A DNA stretch of 64,000 nt from Burhinus oedicnemus (lineage: Eukaryota > Chordata > Aves > Charadriiformes > Burhinidae): positions 827,321 to 891,320 of the forward strand of contig VFFE01006842.1 in assembly GCA_008921705.1 (NCBI GenBank), in the 5' to 3' direction. This document shows positions 1 through 14,000 of this stretch, piece by piece. Below the pieces are notes generated by a model. It was not told the origin of the DNA. It ran no database searches and was given only the letters and a program-made list of their open reading frames with translations. The translations under genes were made by a program, and so were the position numbers. The first letter of the stretch is position 1. Every line of letters starts with the position of its first letter.

Positions 1-540
1 GGTCCATGGATTAACTTCAGACATCAGCCATCAAAGACCACGCTAATGTTTCACTAGAGGTAGAGTGGATTTTCCAATATTAAAAAGCTGGGGTTTTTTT
101 CCCTAGCAGTTATCCTGAGGTTCATTGGAAAACTGTGGGTTTAATAGCGTTCAATTTTAAACTTTTTTGCACAAAGGTTTTTTTATTCTACATTTGTTCA
201 GGTTCTAGTGCAACTGCCTTTTAATGCATCTGTGGGGCTAGTTGGTGTCCCACTAGCAAATTACAACTGAAGGCTTCAAACCCTAGGTGTGGAAGATTCC
301 AAACAAATACTAATTAGTTAAGAATGTTCTTACCCAACAGTAGGATATATTGCAACACACACAATGTATGTTTGAGCTGATGAACTCTTTCTCCCGCCCA
401 GGAACTCGTAATGATTTCACATTAGCAAGGCTAATTGACATCATGTTTACTTGCTGCAAACACTGATAGATGAACAAACACATTTCAATTCCTAAAAAAA
501 CCTTCTGTGTTTAAAATAGTTTTAAGAGGTTAGAAAGGCT

Positions 541-591
541 TGTTTTTTCTTCTTTTTTTTTTCCTTCTTTTATTTTTTTTTTTTTCCTTCT
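541..591. repeat. Pyrimidine-rich low-complexity tract
   Basis: About 50 bases made almost only of T and C, with T runs of 10 to 13 bases. It ends shortly before a CAG. It could serve as a polypyrimidine tract or be the decayed poly-A tail of a minus-strand insertion, but no element is recognisable beside it. Confidence 0.8.
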
Positions 592-1428
592 GGTAACAGA
601 AATGAGGCTCTTAATTTTACAGGTATTATCCACAATTAGACCACAAGAAGATTTGAATCTGCGAGAAGTCCCAGATAGAAGACAGGGATTCTGATCCTTA
701 GAGATAGCTTGAGAACTTGCGGTGTTCTCCGGTTCTTTGTGCTTTATCTCAAGCTCTAGCTTCTTATTTACTCTTATTTACTCTACCTCTATAGCTGAGG
801 ATTGTTTCGTTCATGTCTCAACAGGAAATGAACTGACTTCTTGCTTCTCCATGATGCATACTCAATAATATTTCACGCACCTTATTCACTGTGCAGAGAG
901 TTTAACATTTTTCATAATCTTCAGCATTGCTGGCTGGGTTTTAGGACAGAAATGAATACAGACTTCCTGAAAACTCTGAATCATCTCTTTTTGCTTATAT
1001 CTGTTTACAGAGTTTATGTAGATACATTTTGGCATTTTAATTAAAAGACGACAGCTTTTCCAGTCTAATATCATCCTTTCCAGATACTTTTCTTTGTTTT
1101 TCTCTTCCTAATATTCTGTCCGGCTCCCACACTCAATTCACTGTACCTTGTCCTTCTCATCTGATATTAGATTTCCAGATTTATGAGGACCATTCTAAGT
1201 TTCATACAGATTTTCTGTCCTCCTTCCAAGGATATTGTTCAGCTTGTAGTGCATTCTTTCACCCTTCGTTACTTACAGAATTGATGCTTTTTCTTACCTT
1301 GTTTAAATGCCTCATGTTTCTTTTTATAGTGTGATGAATTTCTCTATATTTGTGTCTGGTTTCATACTCCTTTGTTCCATCACATATTTCTTCTAGAGTT
1401 TTTGCTTAGCCTTTTTACACTTTTTCTG

Positions 1429-1446
1429 TTATATTTATATTTATAT
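1429..1446. repeat. TTATAT microsatellite, 3 copies
   Basis: Three perfect copies of TTATAT inside a longer AT-rich stretch. Simple repeat with no evident function. Confidence 0.8.
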
Positions 1447-4400
1447 CTGTAATATAGTTATATTACCACACCCTTTTATTGCAGTGTAATATAATAATAC
1501 ATAACATGTTTCTCTTGCTGCAAGGAAACTTAGCTACACAGGCTGAGCTTCATTTATCAGCACAGAGTTCCTGTAAAATGTCACTCCCCCTCTCCAGCAC
1601 AGGAGAGACTTTAAAATGCATCAATAGTAAATATTTTCCTCATTTTTTTCTGACCATTGCTTGCTGTTTTCAAGTCACATCTTGTCCTCCATCCCTCACT
1701 GCTTTACATGGGCCTGTTTTCTTTTCCAGTATAAGCAAGACAAATCATTTGTATTGCAGTGACATTCAGACTGGCAAACGACATCAGCCTCTTTTGTGCT
1801 AAATGTTGTTGCAGCCTCTAATACAGGAAGATTTCACTTCAGAGGTAGACTACGGTGAATATTAAGCATATAGTCCAACCTAAGCACGGGTTTCTCTTCC
1901 TTTCTGGACCAAAATGGAATCAGTGAAATTCCGTAAAGGTGAAGTACACCTCGATACTTGACTGAACTGGGACATGAATTATGCATTTAAGGTGAGATTT
2001 ACCTTACTTATAGGTAGGTATCTAAATCGGGGATAATTTTCTACATTTCCATTATAAGCAAAGGAGATATAGTCAATAGGATTAATGGAATACAGGGTGT
2101 AATTCATCTGAGCAGGTGTAAATAAATGTCTGTTTCAGCATGAGACAAATCGCTCCCAAGGCTTCATTGACACTATCGAGTAGATCCCTACTGATCACAA
2201 AGCAAGCCTAGACAAATAGGTCAGGTGTAGTGACCTTCATTTAGCCAGCATTCCTCTGAAAGGCATAGGAAATGAATGCCTATCATTAGATTTCAGCCTC
2301 TATCTCCTAATTAAATATATTATGGTTTAATTTCTGCATAATAATCAGTCCTGATTCTGTGAAAACTGTATGAAAGCTTTCAGATGAATGCAATGGAATA
2401 AATACTGAGTAGAATCTCTTTGCCTGTATCTGTTCAACAGGATAATAATAACATTCTCATCACTGATTGTAGAGGATGCCATAGAGCACTCCAGGGTGCT
2501 CTTTGAAGATATCCACAGATCCAGTATAAGACAGAAGCTGTTAGACCTTTGCTTCTATTTTTTATTGTTATTATTATTATTTCCAAAGCTGTCATATGCT
2601 TAAAAGTTACATTACAATCAGTTAATGATTTAATGGAAATAAGTAAGACAATTCCTTTAGAACTAGTAAAGCCCCAGGATTAGACAGATTTCTGTCAGTT
2701 TATAATAAACCTTCCCAACACCTACTGGGCCCAGTCTCATACCTCTTCAAAGAATCAGTTAAAATACCACCGATATAAAGAAAAATTGAAAAAGCTTTTT
2801 AATCACTTTGTTTGTCCTTAAAACCATACAAAATATTCTAACAGTGACACCAGCTCAGGGAAAAACAACACAAAAGCAAATCTTTTAAGCATCTTTATTT
2901 AAAGGTATTTTAAACAGTGCACACAGAACGAGAATTACTGTACAGATGTTTCTCATTTAGTTAAAAGCAGCATATTTTGCCCATAAATCCCAATTACACC
3001 CACTTGAAAGGATCCCCGCACTATAATAGTAGTGTGAATAACTTTGTGTAGTGCTGCTGATGCAACAGTTGTTTTCCTAGTCTGAATTTCTTGCTGTTTG
3101 AGTGGGGAAGAAGGGCTGTGACTGCAGCAGCAGCATTTAGTCAAGGTTTTCAAAGCTGAGGATGCCCAACCTTTTGTTTCTGACCACTCCTAAGGGGCTC
3201 AGTATCTGCCAGGGCTCCACTTTCTCTTCCTGGAGGGCAAGATTGCAGCAGCACCCAGTGTATTCTATGGGAAAACGGTATGAGAGGTGTCCTGCACAAC
3301 TGGTTCCTTTATTTGTCTTTTGTTCATTACTTCCTTCTCCTTCTTCTGCATGGTACTTATTCTAGGAAAATATAGCCATTAGTTGCAGAAGACTGGGTGC
3401 CAAACTGCAAACCAGTGCAGATAAATGCAAAATATGACTCCGGTTTCTCACTTGTTGTTAGATACTGAGTACGCCTCTTGCATTTTCATTGTAGCAGTAT
3501 TAGTCGGTAGGACAAAGTGAAGAAGTTTGTTCTTTACCTTCATTTACCATTTTACAACATGCAACTGAATCCATCGTATAGTTACAGCTGCTTTAAAATT
3601 TGCTACTAAGTGTGAAATCAACACATTATATATTGCTTTGTAAAACTCCCTTAAGTACTGGGTTATTTTAGATGAAGTTTGCCAAATCAGTCTCATGCTG
3701 TGACCTCTGAAATGCTGAAGAGATGTCTTGTGTATCCTATCCGCTTGAATTAAACACTGAGCTTCTTTAAAACATGCATTTTAATTAGTTTTAGAGCTAA
3801 AAATGCCACCTGTGCTGAATGGTGATGCTGAGGGAATTCCATTAGTATTCCAGAATTTCCTTGAAAGCTATCTTCCATGTGACAGATGGTAAAAGATGGT
3901 ACATGAACCAAGTGAAATAAATAAAGTGTGGATATGTGCCTTGTGGATGTCCCTTTTTTCTGACCAAATTGTTATAATAAAAGCTGTATACGTCAATAGA
4001 TTTTAAAAAAAATAATCCCCATTTAATTAACTTATGTATTTCTAGCTGTTTCCAAATAATGAACTTGAGGTGTTCACTACAGATGAGGTTGATTTTTACG
4101 CTACAAGAACAAGCATGAACTTTATGTCACAGTTTGGCAGTCATTAAATATTGTCCAGAGACCACCATGCACACCGCAGCACACTTCTGCTGAGAATGAA
4201 AAAGAAAATGCATGTAACTTGTAAAGCTTAAATGCAGTATGTCTCAATTCTGGAAGGAAGAAAATAAGAAATCAGACAGGAAAAGAATCATGTGGCAGAT
4301 TGTTTGTTTCATGGCTCCAATGCTGCATTGATCTTCTTCATCTCCTCTATTATTCAGAAATAAAAATTGGTACTGCAGTTATTGTAACAGTATGTTTCCA

Positions 4401-7220
4401 GTCATGCAGCACTATCCAGGTATTAGCAATTTATTGGGAAGGCAGTATCATTTACGCATCCGCTGTTCCATTTCTAATTGCCTGACACTTATTTAGTATT
4501 GAATGGAAGGACATAGTAGAGATCATTGGAGCAAAACTCCTTTTCTACTTTGCCCCATAAGCTTGCCTGGTTTTCCAAGATATCTGCGAGACAGACACTC
4601 ACTCTCTCTCTGCTACTATGTGAATTGAGAAACCCAAGATCCGGAAAGGCACCAATTACTGTATTTTATGGGAATATATGTTGTTCATTTTTAAGGTGAT
4701 AGAGGGCAAGGAAAGTCTTTTCCTTTTCGCATACTTGGCTGCCCCTCTCTTATTAATCAGAAAACTTTTTGGCTCAAACACAGCTTTGAATATATATTTT
4801 TAAGGTGCCTTATTCTTATTGATTCTTTTGTGACTTGGAGTCTTTGAGTCCATTAACATAAGAGCCAGCACTGCACTCTCGTGTACCTAGCTCTGTGCTT
4901 CATCATCTCTCTCAAATCTCATTCAAAATGTGAGACTGACATGGACTAAGATCCATGTGGTTAGTATTGTATATACCTTCCATTAAAAACTGGACTTCAT
5001 GGTTAATGTCTGCCTTGAACATACCAGATCAATTTTAATATCATTATTTCCAGCATCTGCCAGGGAGAAGAAAGCGAGGTAGGGAAAATCAATAAACTCT
5101 ACAAAAAGAAGAAAAATAAATTATATAATTAATATATTAAAAAGCTTCAGGTATCTGGTAAAAGCTTATTAATCCCTTTGGCTTCAGAACTGCTCATATA
5201 AACCCTGGTTGGTGAAAGTAATCAAAAGCTGTGACCAGCTAACAGTGACATGGTTCCGCTTATATGATTTGCGGTGCCACTTGCTGTTTGGCATGTTTGC
5301 TTGCTCAGGCTATGTCCTGAGTAGTCCAACGTAGTCTGAGCTTTTTCTCCAGCTCTGTCATGTTAGCTTCCCCTAATAACTGGAAAAGTGTCTAATGGTG
5401 AGGGCTGAAGGGATAAGGGACGTTTACAACAATGGCATCAGAACAGATTTTATATTAAAAATATAGATAGAATGAAAGGTAAAACAACATTTAAACCTGA
5501 AACATGCTTTTCACTACTGTAGTTTTCATTCTCATTTAGTCTTTTAATCTATTTTGCATTATCTGAAATCAGTAACGTCTTTGCAAATTGTGGTTTCTAG
5601 AATTTCAAGCCACTTTTTCCTTGGCTTGATCCTCCTCTGCCATGCTTCGTTCACAAGGTCAGGCCATGAACAGTCTGTCAAGCAGGTATCTTAGATTTAG
5701 CCTTATTAGCAGAGGAAGATATAAGCTGGAACTCATTCACTAAAAATATGTATACAAATATACTGCATTCTGCTACATTGGAATTTAAATTCCCTTCTCA
5801 CTTAGAATATTGTGCACTAAATGAAACTCAGTGACAAATTACCAGTAAATTCAACCATTACAAATGTGTGCAATTGGTCTTCTGGTATCCAAGCACATTA
5901 TATATCATTTAATTAGACTGCAGAATAAGCTTTATCCTTTTGTGATAAGTAAAAGTATTTGGACTTTGTGTGGCACTTATTCCTCTATTTACAGTAAGTT
6001 TTACAAACTGTTCTCTTCCATCTACCTTTTCTATAATCAGAACAGAAGGACTAAAAGCCTATAAACCAGGAAAAAAATGGCATCATTTAAAAAATCTATT
6101 TACTGCCAATCAATACGTTCAAATAATTCTTCTAGGCTCCAGACGACTACACCTAAGTGGAAACTCAAGACTGTGCGTGTTGCCTTTCTCCAAAAGACAG
6201 CAGGTACAATATCTGGGTCTGTGCTCTTGCTTACACCCAAAACGCGACCTTGTATTCGTGTATTTGCAGCAGTATCAGTCCTGCTTTGTCCTCTGTTAAT
6301 GAGCTGTCTTATAATGTTACTAAACACTCTTGTGTGATTTTCTGCTGACCAGTCATTTCCCGTGATTACTGCCACATCCACTGTTCTGCTTCTATATGTC
6401 TGGATGTGGGAAAAGACATAAGGTGCCCTTTTAGCTCTGAATTGTTTGTCCACATGGAACCAATAGAACAAATAGAGAAGCAACTGAGAGACCGAGATAA
6501 AGCATCGTTTGATTTGACAGATTATTAATCTACGAAAGATCTCTCTTCAAAATAGATTTCTGTTTTGTTACTTCCAGCCTTTTTTGGCCTTCTAGGAAAA
6601 AAAAATCGTAATTTACAAATGTTTCTGTAAATATAATAATTTATCCTTCTGAATAGTTTAATTTTACTATCATCTCTGCAAAAGGTACTTTCACCTTGAA
6701 GTGAACTTTTGATCCCCTTCAGCACAATTCTCTGTTTTACAGGGATGAGTGGGATGAGTGAGACATGACAAATCACAATGAGAGTAGATTTTTATAAATT
6801 GGTGACTGTGTAAATGTCAATCCGTAAATGTTTGTTTTTATAGCTGAAACAGTCTCACTTGATTTCGCCCCATCAAATGCAAGTACTTGAAAATTCCACA
6901 GGGAAAGCAAAGACATTGCTTATAGCTCATTTCTTCCTTTAAATGTGCTTTAGATATTCAAGCTTTGCAAGCGTCTTTGTTCTTGCATTTTTTGTAAAGA
7001 CAGTTTTCCTGAGGGATATGCCAATAGTAATCACTGGTGCATCTACACCATAAATTGGAAATGCACATTATTGATTCTGTCAGAATTGTTGATGATAATG
7101 CAAAATATTAAGCGAAAAAAAATTGGGTTTCAGTCTTTTTCTAAAATTAGTTAATTTCCTGTTACATCAGGAGATGGATTAGGATTTGAATCTAACACTC
7201 AGAGGAGGCTGTATCAAACA

Positions 7221-7385
7221 GCAGTTAAAGATGGAGTGCTAGTCCTGTGGTTGTATCCTGGGAATGAAGGTACATGAAACCAGATTTTGTCTCTTTCACA
7301 GGTCACTTGTGTGATCTTAGTCAAGTATGTCTCCGCTTCAATCCCCCATCCGTCTATAGATAGGTACATTAACAAAAAGATGCAT
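7221..7385 (+). repeat. Degenerate CORE-SINE (MIR-like) remnant
   Basis: The order of short blocks follows that of tRNA-derived CORE-SINEs of amniotes: a 'cagttaaagatggagtgct' head, then a 'cttgtgtgatcttagtcaagt' core block (7308-7327), then 'cccccatccgtctatag' where these SINEs have their 'ccccatctgtaaaat' block, then an AT-rich tail. Similarity is from memory of the family and is diffuse, as expected for an insertion predating bird diversification. It may be a fragment only. Confidence 0.45.
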
Positions 7386-9639
7386 AATTTATGTTAACTA
7401 GATCTTCGCTCAAAAATAGGAGACATCTTGATTAATAAAACTATCAGCTTCCAAAAGCAAGCTGAAAAGAAAAGAAACATAATTTTTGGCTTCTGGTAGC
7501 ACCTAAAACTGTCAAAGAATACAACTTGGAGAAAATGACTAAATATTTAAGTTTTCTAAGGCATGTCTGACATGACAAATGAGACAGACAGAAAAAATAT
7601 GGTACTTGTTATGCAGTAGTATGGTAGTGGTGTGTGTTTTCAATTTTTTTTCTAAGACTATATTTAATTTCACTTTATTTGAAGCTTAGCTTTGCCAATA
7701 TAGCTCATAAATTAGCATTTTTTTATTTATTAAATGTATTAATCTGACAAGAAAATTACTCCAAATGTATTTTTAATTAGGTTTATGTAGGGGACACTAA
7801 AGGAATGGTATGTTAATGAAAGAGAGCCTGATACATTGTAGAAGAAAGTTTAGAATTTCAGAAATCTGTCGTTAGTTAGAATTGACATTTTAAGAATAGG
7901 TATTGAAATACACCGGCAAACAACAACTCCATAAATTTGTTGGCCCAAGAGATATTTTTCATGTTGAGAATTAACATAATGAACTGCTATCATGAAGTTT
8001 GCCTTAGGTTAAATAAAACTTAATACTTTAAATCTAGACTTAGAAGTTCATTGCCTTTCTATGATATTGCTAGTTTGTGCTAGAGAAAAATGATGTTAGA
8101 GTTTTCACTGTGGGTACTTTCCTGAAAGTGAGAGTGCTTAATACAACCAAACCCATCAAAATATGAATAAGAGATTAGCTGCTGACCCTAAAATCATTCC
8201 AAATATAATTCCTATGGAAGGCATATTATTATATATCATGGCACAAAACTAATATGACTACAAATATTATAGGACAGTGATATAATCAATGTCTTCAGAT
8301 CATCCAGAACAAATACGTGACTGAAGATATACTTTGCACTGCTCCACCACAGATATTTCTCTACCGTCTCTTGGAAGCACTTGTCTGTTTCAGTCAAGAA
8401 AAAAGAGTGATTTGTTTGTCTGGCCCTTACTACTTTTTCCTATTGCTATTACTTGCGATCTTTCATGTCTTATGGGGATAACTTTTCTACCTACTAGAGT
8501 AAAATGAAGAAAATGTAATAACAAGGATATCCAAAAGAAAAAAAAGAAAAATGTTAAAACCACTTGTACTTAAAATCAGGCAATTCTTTAAATAGAAATA
8601 CATTTGATGGGGGGCATAGGGGCAATATATTTTATTGGACCGCCTGACAATGCTGAAAGGTGGAGAAGCTTCCCAACATGAAGGCATTTTTTACAAGACA
8701 AAGAAAGAAGCAGCAGCTTCAAGCAAACCCTGAGGTAAAACCAATCATTCCTTGTTTAGCTTAATTCTATAAAGCAATCAGACAATTTGAGAGAAAAGGC
8801 AGTCACAAGCTTCTAAAAGAGAAATGAGTGTCTTAGAAGTAAGTCCTGTTTGCCCTTTGAGAAGCTGATAAAATGGAGCAGATCAAAAGGTTTTGAGTAG
8901 GATTGCAATAGCTGAGGCGGTCAGGAGCTGGTGGTGCTGTGCTGGTGGGTGGAGATGACTCATGACACATAATTAGTTCTACTGTTCACGGAGCAGCTTG
9001 CCTTTGTAGTTTCTACTGTCTTGGTTCTTGATTAGGCTCAATGGGACAGAGTCAATGAAGTCAATAATAATTCTAAGATTTCCACAGAACATCTGTTGTA
9101 TTGTAGCAAGGAGACTTGAGGATTTTGTAGCAGACAGTCGCTAGGATGACCAAATCAGAAGTGGCTGATTTTTGTGAAAGATGGCAAAACTGACTCAGAG
9201 ACTGAATCCTTCATGTTTGATCCTTTCAATGGTCAACTGGGAAGGATATATTCTGTTGTAAAGTTCTGACCAATACACGCCTTAGCTACATACAGCTTCT
9301 GAAAAAGCCTGCGAAAAAGTGCAGAAAAAGGTAGCCAAGATGCTATATGGGTCATTTGCTGTGGAAGACACAGTCACTTACTCTTATTTTAAACAAGCAG
9401 CTTTGATTATGATACTTTACAACTTAGAAAGAAAAGATATAGGCCAACAGTGGCCCTATCAGTGCTTGAGCTCTAACTGGAGAGGACTACCTTTGGAGGA
9501 TTTTTTACTAGCTCCGGGACAGAAAGACAGGGGAAGTGGGCTCAGGGAGTTCTGTTCAAGATCAACCACATAGCAAAAGAAAGACGACAAATGTTAGAGG
9601 TCCTTTACCCATTTAACAATAAAAAAAAAACCCAACAAC
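7386..9639. other. AT-rich non-coding DNA
   Basis: Nothing recognisable. The open frames are short and unrelated to known families. There is a TGACTCA (AP-1-like) heptamer near 8956 just after a GGTGG-rich stretch, but isolated heptamers are expected by chance. Confidence 0.6.
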
Positions 9640-9712
9640 TCTACTGGGTCAGGCCCTAGATCTAGCTAGGCCTGTATCCCATCTCTACCAGTTTCAAGCA
9701 ATCGAGGCCTAT
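9640..9712 (+). repeat. Ancient amniote interspersed repeat remnant
   Basis: The stretch 'tactgggtcaggccctag', then 'tctagctaggcctgtatccc' and 'atctctaccagtttcaagca' follows block by block a repeat that is very common in turtles and crocodilians (tactgggtcagacc, then a tctagcccagtatcc block, then tctgacagtggcca). This is recognition from memory; the exact family name was not checked. It is diverged, hence old. Confidence 0.45.
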
Positions 9713-10222
9713 GAGAGCAATTTGAGACTCAAGGGTGTGCTGACTAGCAGCATTGTCTGCTCATAAACAGAGAAAATGAATGCTGACCCACCTCAAGATA
9801 TAAACGTGCTAGGTGGACTAGCTTCACATCATCTACTATAAACTACTGTTGAATCCTGTATTTGCAAGAAGTTGGTAGTATTAATTTAACTGCAAAAATG
9901 TTGATGGAAAATGTATTCTTTGTGATAGCTTCTTATCGTAGAATAAATGCCGCATTAATCTTAGACATTTCATGCTAAGAATATTATTGAAGTTAGACAG
10001 AATGATGAGTAACGTTGTAGGGAGCACAGATTGCTACATGCAGGAATGCTTTCGCCCATTAGTCTCCCTCCATACTGTACAAGTCACTTCTTTTGTTTCT
10101 CAGGCTGCAGGCTAGAGCATGCTGCTCTACCCCGGATCCTCAACTCCTGATTTAATTAAAAGAAGACAGATGGAGTGCAGTGCATTTGTTTATGTTCACC
10201 CGACTTCCCTTTGTCATCTCAG

Positions 10223-10286
10223 GGAAAAAGAGTGGATGAAGAAAGGGAAATGGTCTTGAAACCAGCATTAAACATCATGGGCAAGA
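10223..10286 (+). other. Weak candidate exon, 64 bp
   Basis: Seen: a pyrimidine-rich acceptor (cccgacttccctttgtcatctcag) ends at 10222, and a gtaagt donor starts at 10287. Only one of three frames is open: GKRVDEEREMVLKPALNIMG, starting in phase 0 and leaving one extra base at the end. Length suits a small internal exon. Against it: base composition does not differ from the surroundings, the peptide matches no family I know, and such acceptor/donor pairs occur by chance about once per few kilobases. It could also be a non-coding RNA exon or nothing. Confidence 0.2.
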
Positions 10287-11584
10287 GTAAGTCTAACCAC
10301 AATACCCGTGGGTTCTTTCCAGTGTTCTCTGTCTGCTGGTTAGCTGTGTTTTCACCTTCTAATTTAATGCAAGCATGATGAAGCTGAGCGTGTATAAGAT
10401 GGATGCTGCAAGTTTACACTGTTTTGTTGTGAAGATAATTTAATCTATAATGGAAGAAAATAACAGAATACCCTATTGTGCCAAGATGTTTAAAGCTGTG
10501 TGAATGCTACGAGTGTAACTGATATTTTGGCATTAAGAATAAGAAAAAGGAAGACTTGGTTGCAGGTTCTCCATGGGTGAGCTAAGGAAGGCTGCTGTGA
10601 TAGTCCCTTCTTATATGGTCTATTGAATGTTTTCTAAATTTTTAAAGCCTTGTCTAAAACAAAGCTTTATATATTTGATCGGTGTTTTTACTGGGAGCAA
10701 AGAGAATCAGAGACTTTCACAGTGAGGTTTATAATCTCACTGTTTCAACAGTGTGTGCCTGGTAGTGTGACTATGAACAACAAATCCTTTCCCAGCTCAG
10801 AAAAAACATAGGTTTCTTTAAGCTTCATTCTCAAAGAGTGACTTTAATCATGTGGTCAGATGAACTGTGGAGTTATTTGTAAATCAGTTTCAAAACGTAA
10901 CTGCTTAAAAATCTTTACACTGCACTTTGGAGGTCCGCTAACCTTCTTGTGCCTTGTGACCTGCCAGATAAACAAATATACGTGCAATGTGAGACTGCTG
11001 AAGCATTATAAGCAAGAAGGAAACTGGGGGTTCAAGAGCAAATTAACAAGGGCTGGCTGTCATGCTTGAGCCCATCATCTTTTGACATTCCAGGAGCTTG
11101 GGTCCAGCCTGTCCAATGGGCATTGAGACTGTACCTGTGGTTTAGATGAACATTAGTCACAAATTGAAAAGCTGGAGTGTTTGGGATGAAAAATGCTAAG
11201 CGTTCGCAAAGCGAGAAAGGAAGGAACATTCAGAGGTGGAAACTGCTCCTAGGTAACATTGCAGGATAGGCAAGTTTGAATGTACACTTTTCTATAATTC
11301 TGAGGAAGAAAGATGAGATCAGCTTTACAAAAGATACAATTTTCCCTTTTCTCACAGTCTCTTTGAAGGTCTACTTCACTACAAAACATGTTCGTTCTTT
11401 ATGAATATTGAAACAAGGAGTGTTTTTAAAGTAATGAGTGTTTGAAAATTATTTTTTCTCAACTACATGCATCTCAGTCAGTCCAGCTAAAATTTTCTCC
11501 TGTAACAAACACAATCTTTTTACTTGATTGGAAAGATCATCCTGAGATTTATAGGGAGTTTCTAAATGGGAAGAGTATCAGAAA

Positions 11585-11600
11585 AACAAACAAACAAACA
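11585..11600. repeat. AAAC microsatellite, about 4 copies
   Basis: Short run of the tetramer AAAC/ACAA in AT-rich DNA. No function evident. Confidence 0.8.
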
Positions 11601-14000
11601 ATGGAGTGAATCTAGAAATGGTACATTTGAGATTTATAGTGGGAGGAGAATTGGCTCAGACTTTTACTCTGTCTTTTACAATATCTTCCATCAGAAACTG
11701 TTTAAACTAACAGATTAAACTCCTTTCTCACTGTGAGGTGCAGTGAAATTGTATTCTTGTTTCAATCCATTTTCATCATTGGCCCAAATTAATTCCTAGA
11801 TTGGTAAAAAATTACAGGCTTTCATCAGTAAACATGCTCAGTTCACATTGAGTTTGGTTGTTAACTAACTGGTTTATTTGAGTCTTCTAACAGCTGTATA
11901 GAGATACATGGAAAAGAAATACTGAACTAGCAGTCTCTAACATGAATAAATAAATAAAACATTCACTATAAGAGATGAAACTAAGGGGGTACACTAATCA
12001 TTCCTATTACTTATAAACTCTTTTGAGGCCATATACTATTTTTCATGAGTCTTTATTTTCAAGTATGGTCTTATAGACTAGACCAACAGAGTTCTAATTC
12101 TGATGGGGAGGCCTCTGAGTACAAAAGCAACAAAAATAGATTATAATATCATATGATCTGGCATCATGCATCATTTCTAGTTCACTAGAAAAACATTCTG
12201 ATTTCCTGAATTTGCACCCCTAGATACATCCCTGGTGGTTTATGCTTCAGATTAGACACTTAAATTTAGATGTTTACATGTAGGCATGTTTAAGCTCCGG
12301 TTAACATCAATAAATTGAAATTAATCTGTATAACCTAGTGTGATTTCCTTCTATCTGTTTCTAAACTTCAGGGCTATCCTGGAGGATAATGCTCCAAAGA
12401 GAAAAATACTCGGCTTTAAGGTTGAATATGAACCATGTTGCATGAGGAAACATATAGTTTTAAAATATGTATTTGCAGACAGCGAATATTATTTCAGGGC
12501 AGGCTCATTTGTAGAGAAATAGTCTCTTTTAGCTGGTGTCAAAAAATGTTTTCACTCAACATGTCTGTGGCTCATGATATACACGTTAAGTACCAAAGCT
12601 ATAACTCATAGAGCACTTCATCTTTCCCTGCCCTGCTGCTGGCACCATTTTCTTAAGTATTTCACATACTGACCAAAGTTAATCATGCTCATTGTCAAAT
12701 TGTTGAGAACCTTGCCAGGATTTCATTTTTTTTCCTATATAAATTATGAGACTTTAATGATGAGATATGGAAATCATATGGCCTCTATTCAAATCAAGAA
12801 GGTGATAAAAAAATACGCCTTATTAGGTAGACATTAAAATGGTTTCCTGCGATTCACAGACTGGCTGCTCTGACTTTCACCCCTGGTTAAACAATGAAAG
12901 GACCAAAACTAGAAACAGAAAACAAAGAAAGAAGAAAAAGCCTAATTATTGTTTTCAGCAGTACAATTAGCCTCTTTAATTGCCTATCCTCAGTGATTTA
13001 AGCAAACTCCTGGAATCTTCAGGGAGATAAACATTAGCTATTTCTGGAACAGCTAAGTGAATCTAAGAAGGGGAGGCTAAATACAAACATTCAATGGGTA
13101 TTTTTCCCAAAATGCAGACAAAGCAAACGCTGGTCACCTCCTTCATGTCAATAAAAAGCAAATCCATATATCCACTAGTTTTGGTGTTTAATGAGAGTTT
13201 TGTAGTGAAATCTGTCTATCAAAGTATGGCTGTCTCTTGTCTCAATCCTTCAGTTCACTTTCTCCAAGTCTTTCAGAACAAAAATTAAGCTAACTCAATG
13301 GATAGATGCTTTCTGGAGGCTTTGTCTGCCACTCCTTGAGATTTAATGCAGAATTTTGTCAGTCCTAGTTGGTGACAAGTATCATGATAACTTGCTAATT
13401 TACCAGAAGGTAATGTTTCAGACCTATTAGTATGTGATATATATAAAGTGTATTATCAAAAGAATGTGCAGATTCTTTGTTAGACTTGTGACACGTTCAT
13501 AAAGTATCTGTGTTTGCCGATCTTTCTTTGGCAGGTGCATCCTCCCATATTTCCCCAATATGTTCCCTTGTTTACAGTCTTGCAGCCAGCTTGTTGACAA
13601 CAGACATTTTCTGCTATTGTGGCTTCATGAAAGCAAGTGGAGTTCTTGCTAATTCACTCACTACTTTATTTTCAGGCAGAACTATAACTTGGGATTGTGC
13701 CCTTTTCTATGCACCAAGTCTAACCAGAAGGTTTTTTTTTTTAAATCAAGTTTAGTTCCCTGCTTTATTGGCTTTTCATGAACTTTGGATATACTGGATG
13801 CAATTTCTCTCCATCCCAAATCATTTCATCATTCTTTGACAGCCAGTTTAATTAACCCACAGGCATTTGGATCTTGCGCTTTGTTATAAAATGTAACATG
13901 TGTCAACTTTGGGTTAGCTTTAGGGTTGGGATATTCATCAAACTTATTGTAATACACTCATTTTTTCCCCCTTCATTTCAGATAACACATAAATTAATGT

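Larger units (their letters stand above)
1..7220. other. AT-rich non-coding DNA, intron or intergenic
   Basis: No gene is supported here. Open frames are short (up to about 127 codons), overlap on both strands, often begin at non-ATG codons and resemble no family I know. Visible local structure includes a pyrimidine run at 541-591, a three-copy TTATAT run at 1429-1446 and a 9-bp direct repeat GGGATGAGT near 6742-6759. A stretch near 2418-2500 faintly resembles the 3' part of a CORE-SINE but is too short to call. The segment is CpG-poor except around 6110-6370. Confidence 0.6.
9713..14000. other. AT-rich non-coding DNA with one exon-like stretch
   Basis: No gene recognised. A 64-bp exon-like interval lies at 10223-10286 and is listed separately. 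A four-copy AAAC run lies at 11585-11600. Other open frames are short and unconvincing. Confidence 0.55.

Noticed and set aside
2418..2500. Possible CORE-SINE 3' block (tttgcctgtatctgttcaac followed by aggataataataac)
   Set aside because: Only about 40 bases resemble the family and simple ATA-rich sequence explains part of the likeness.
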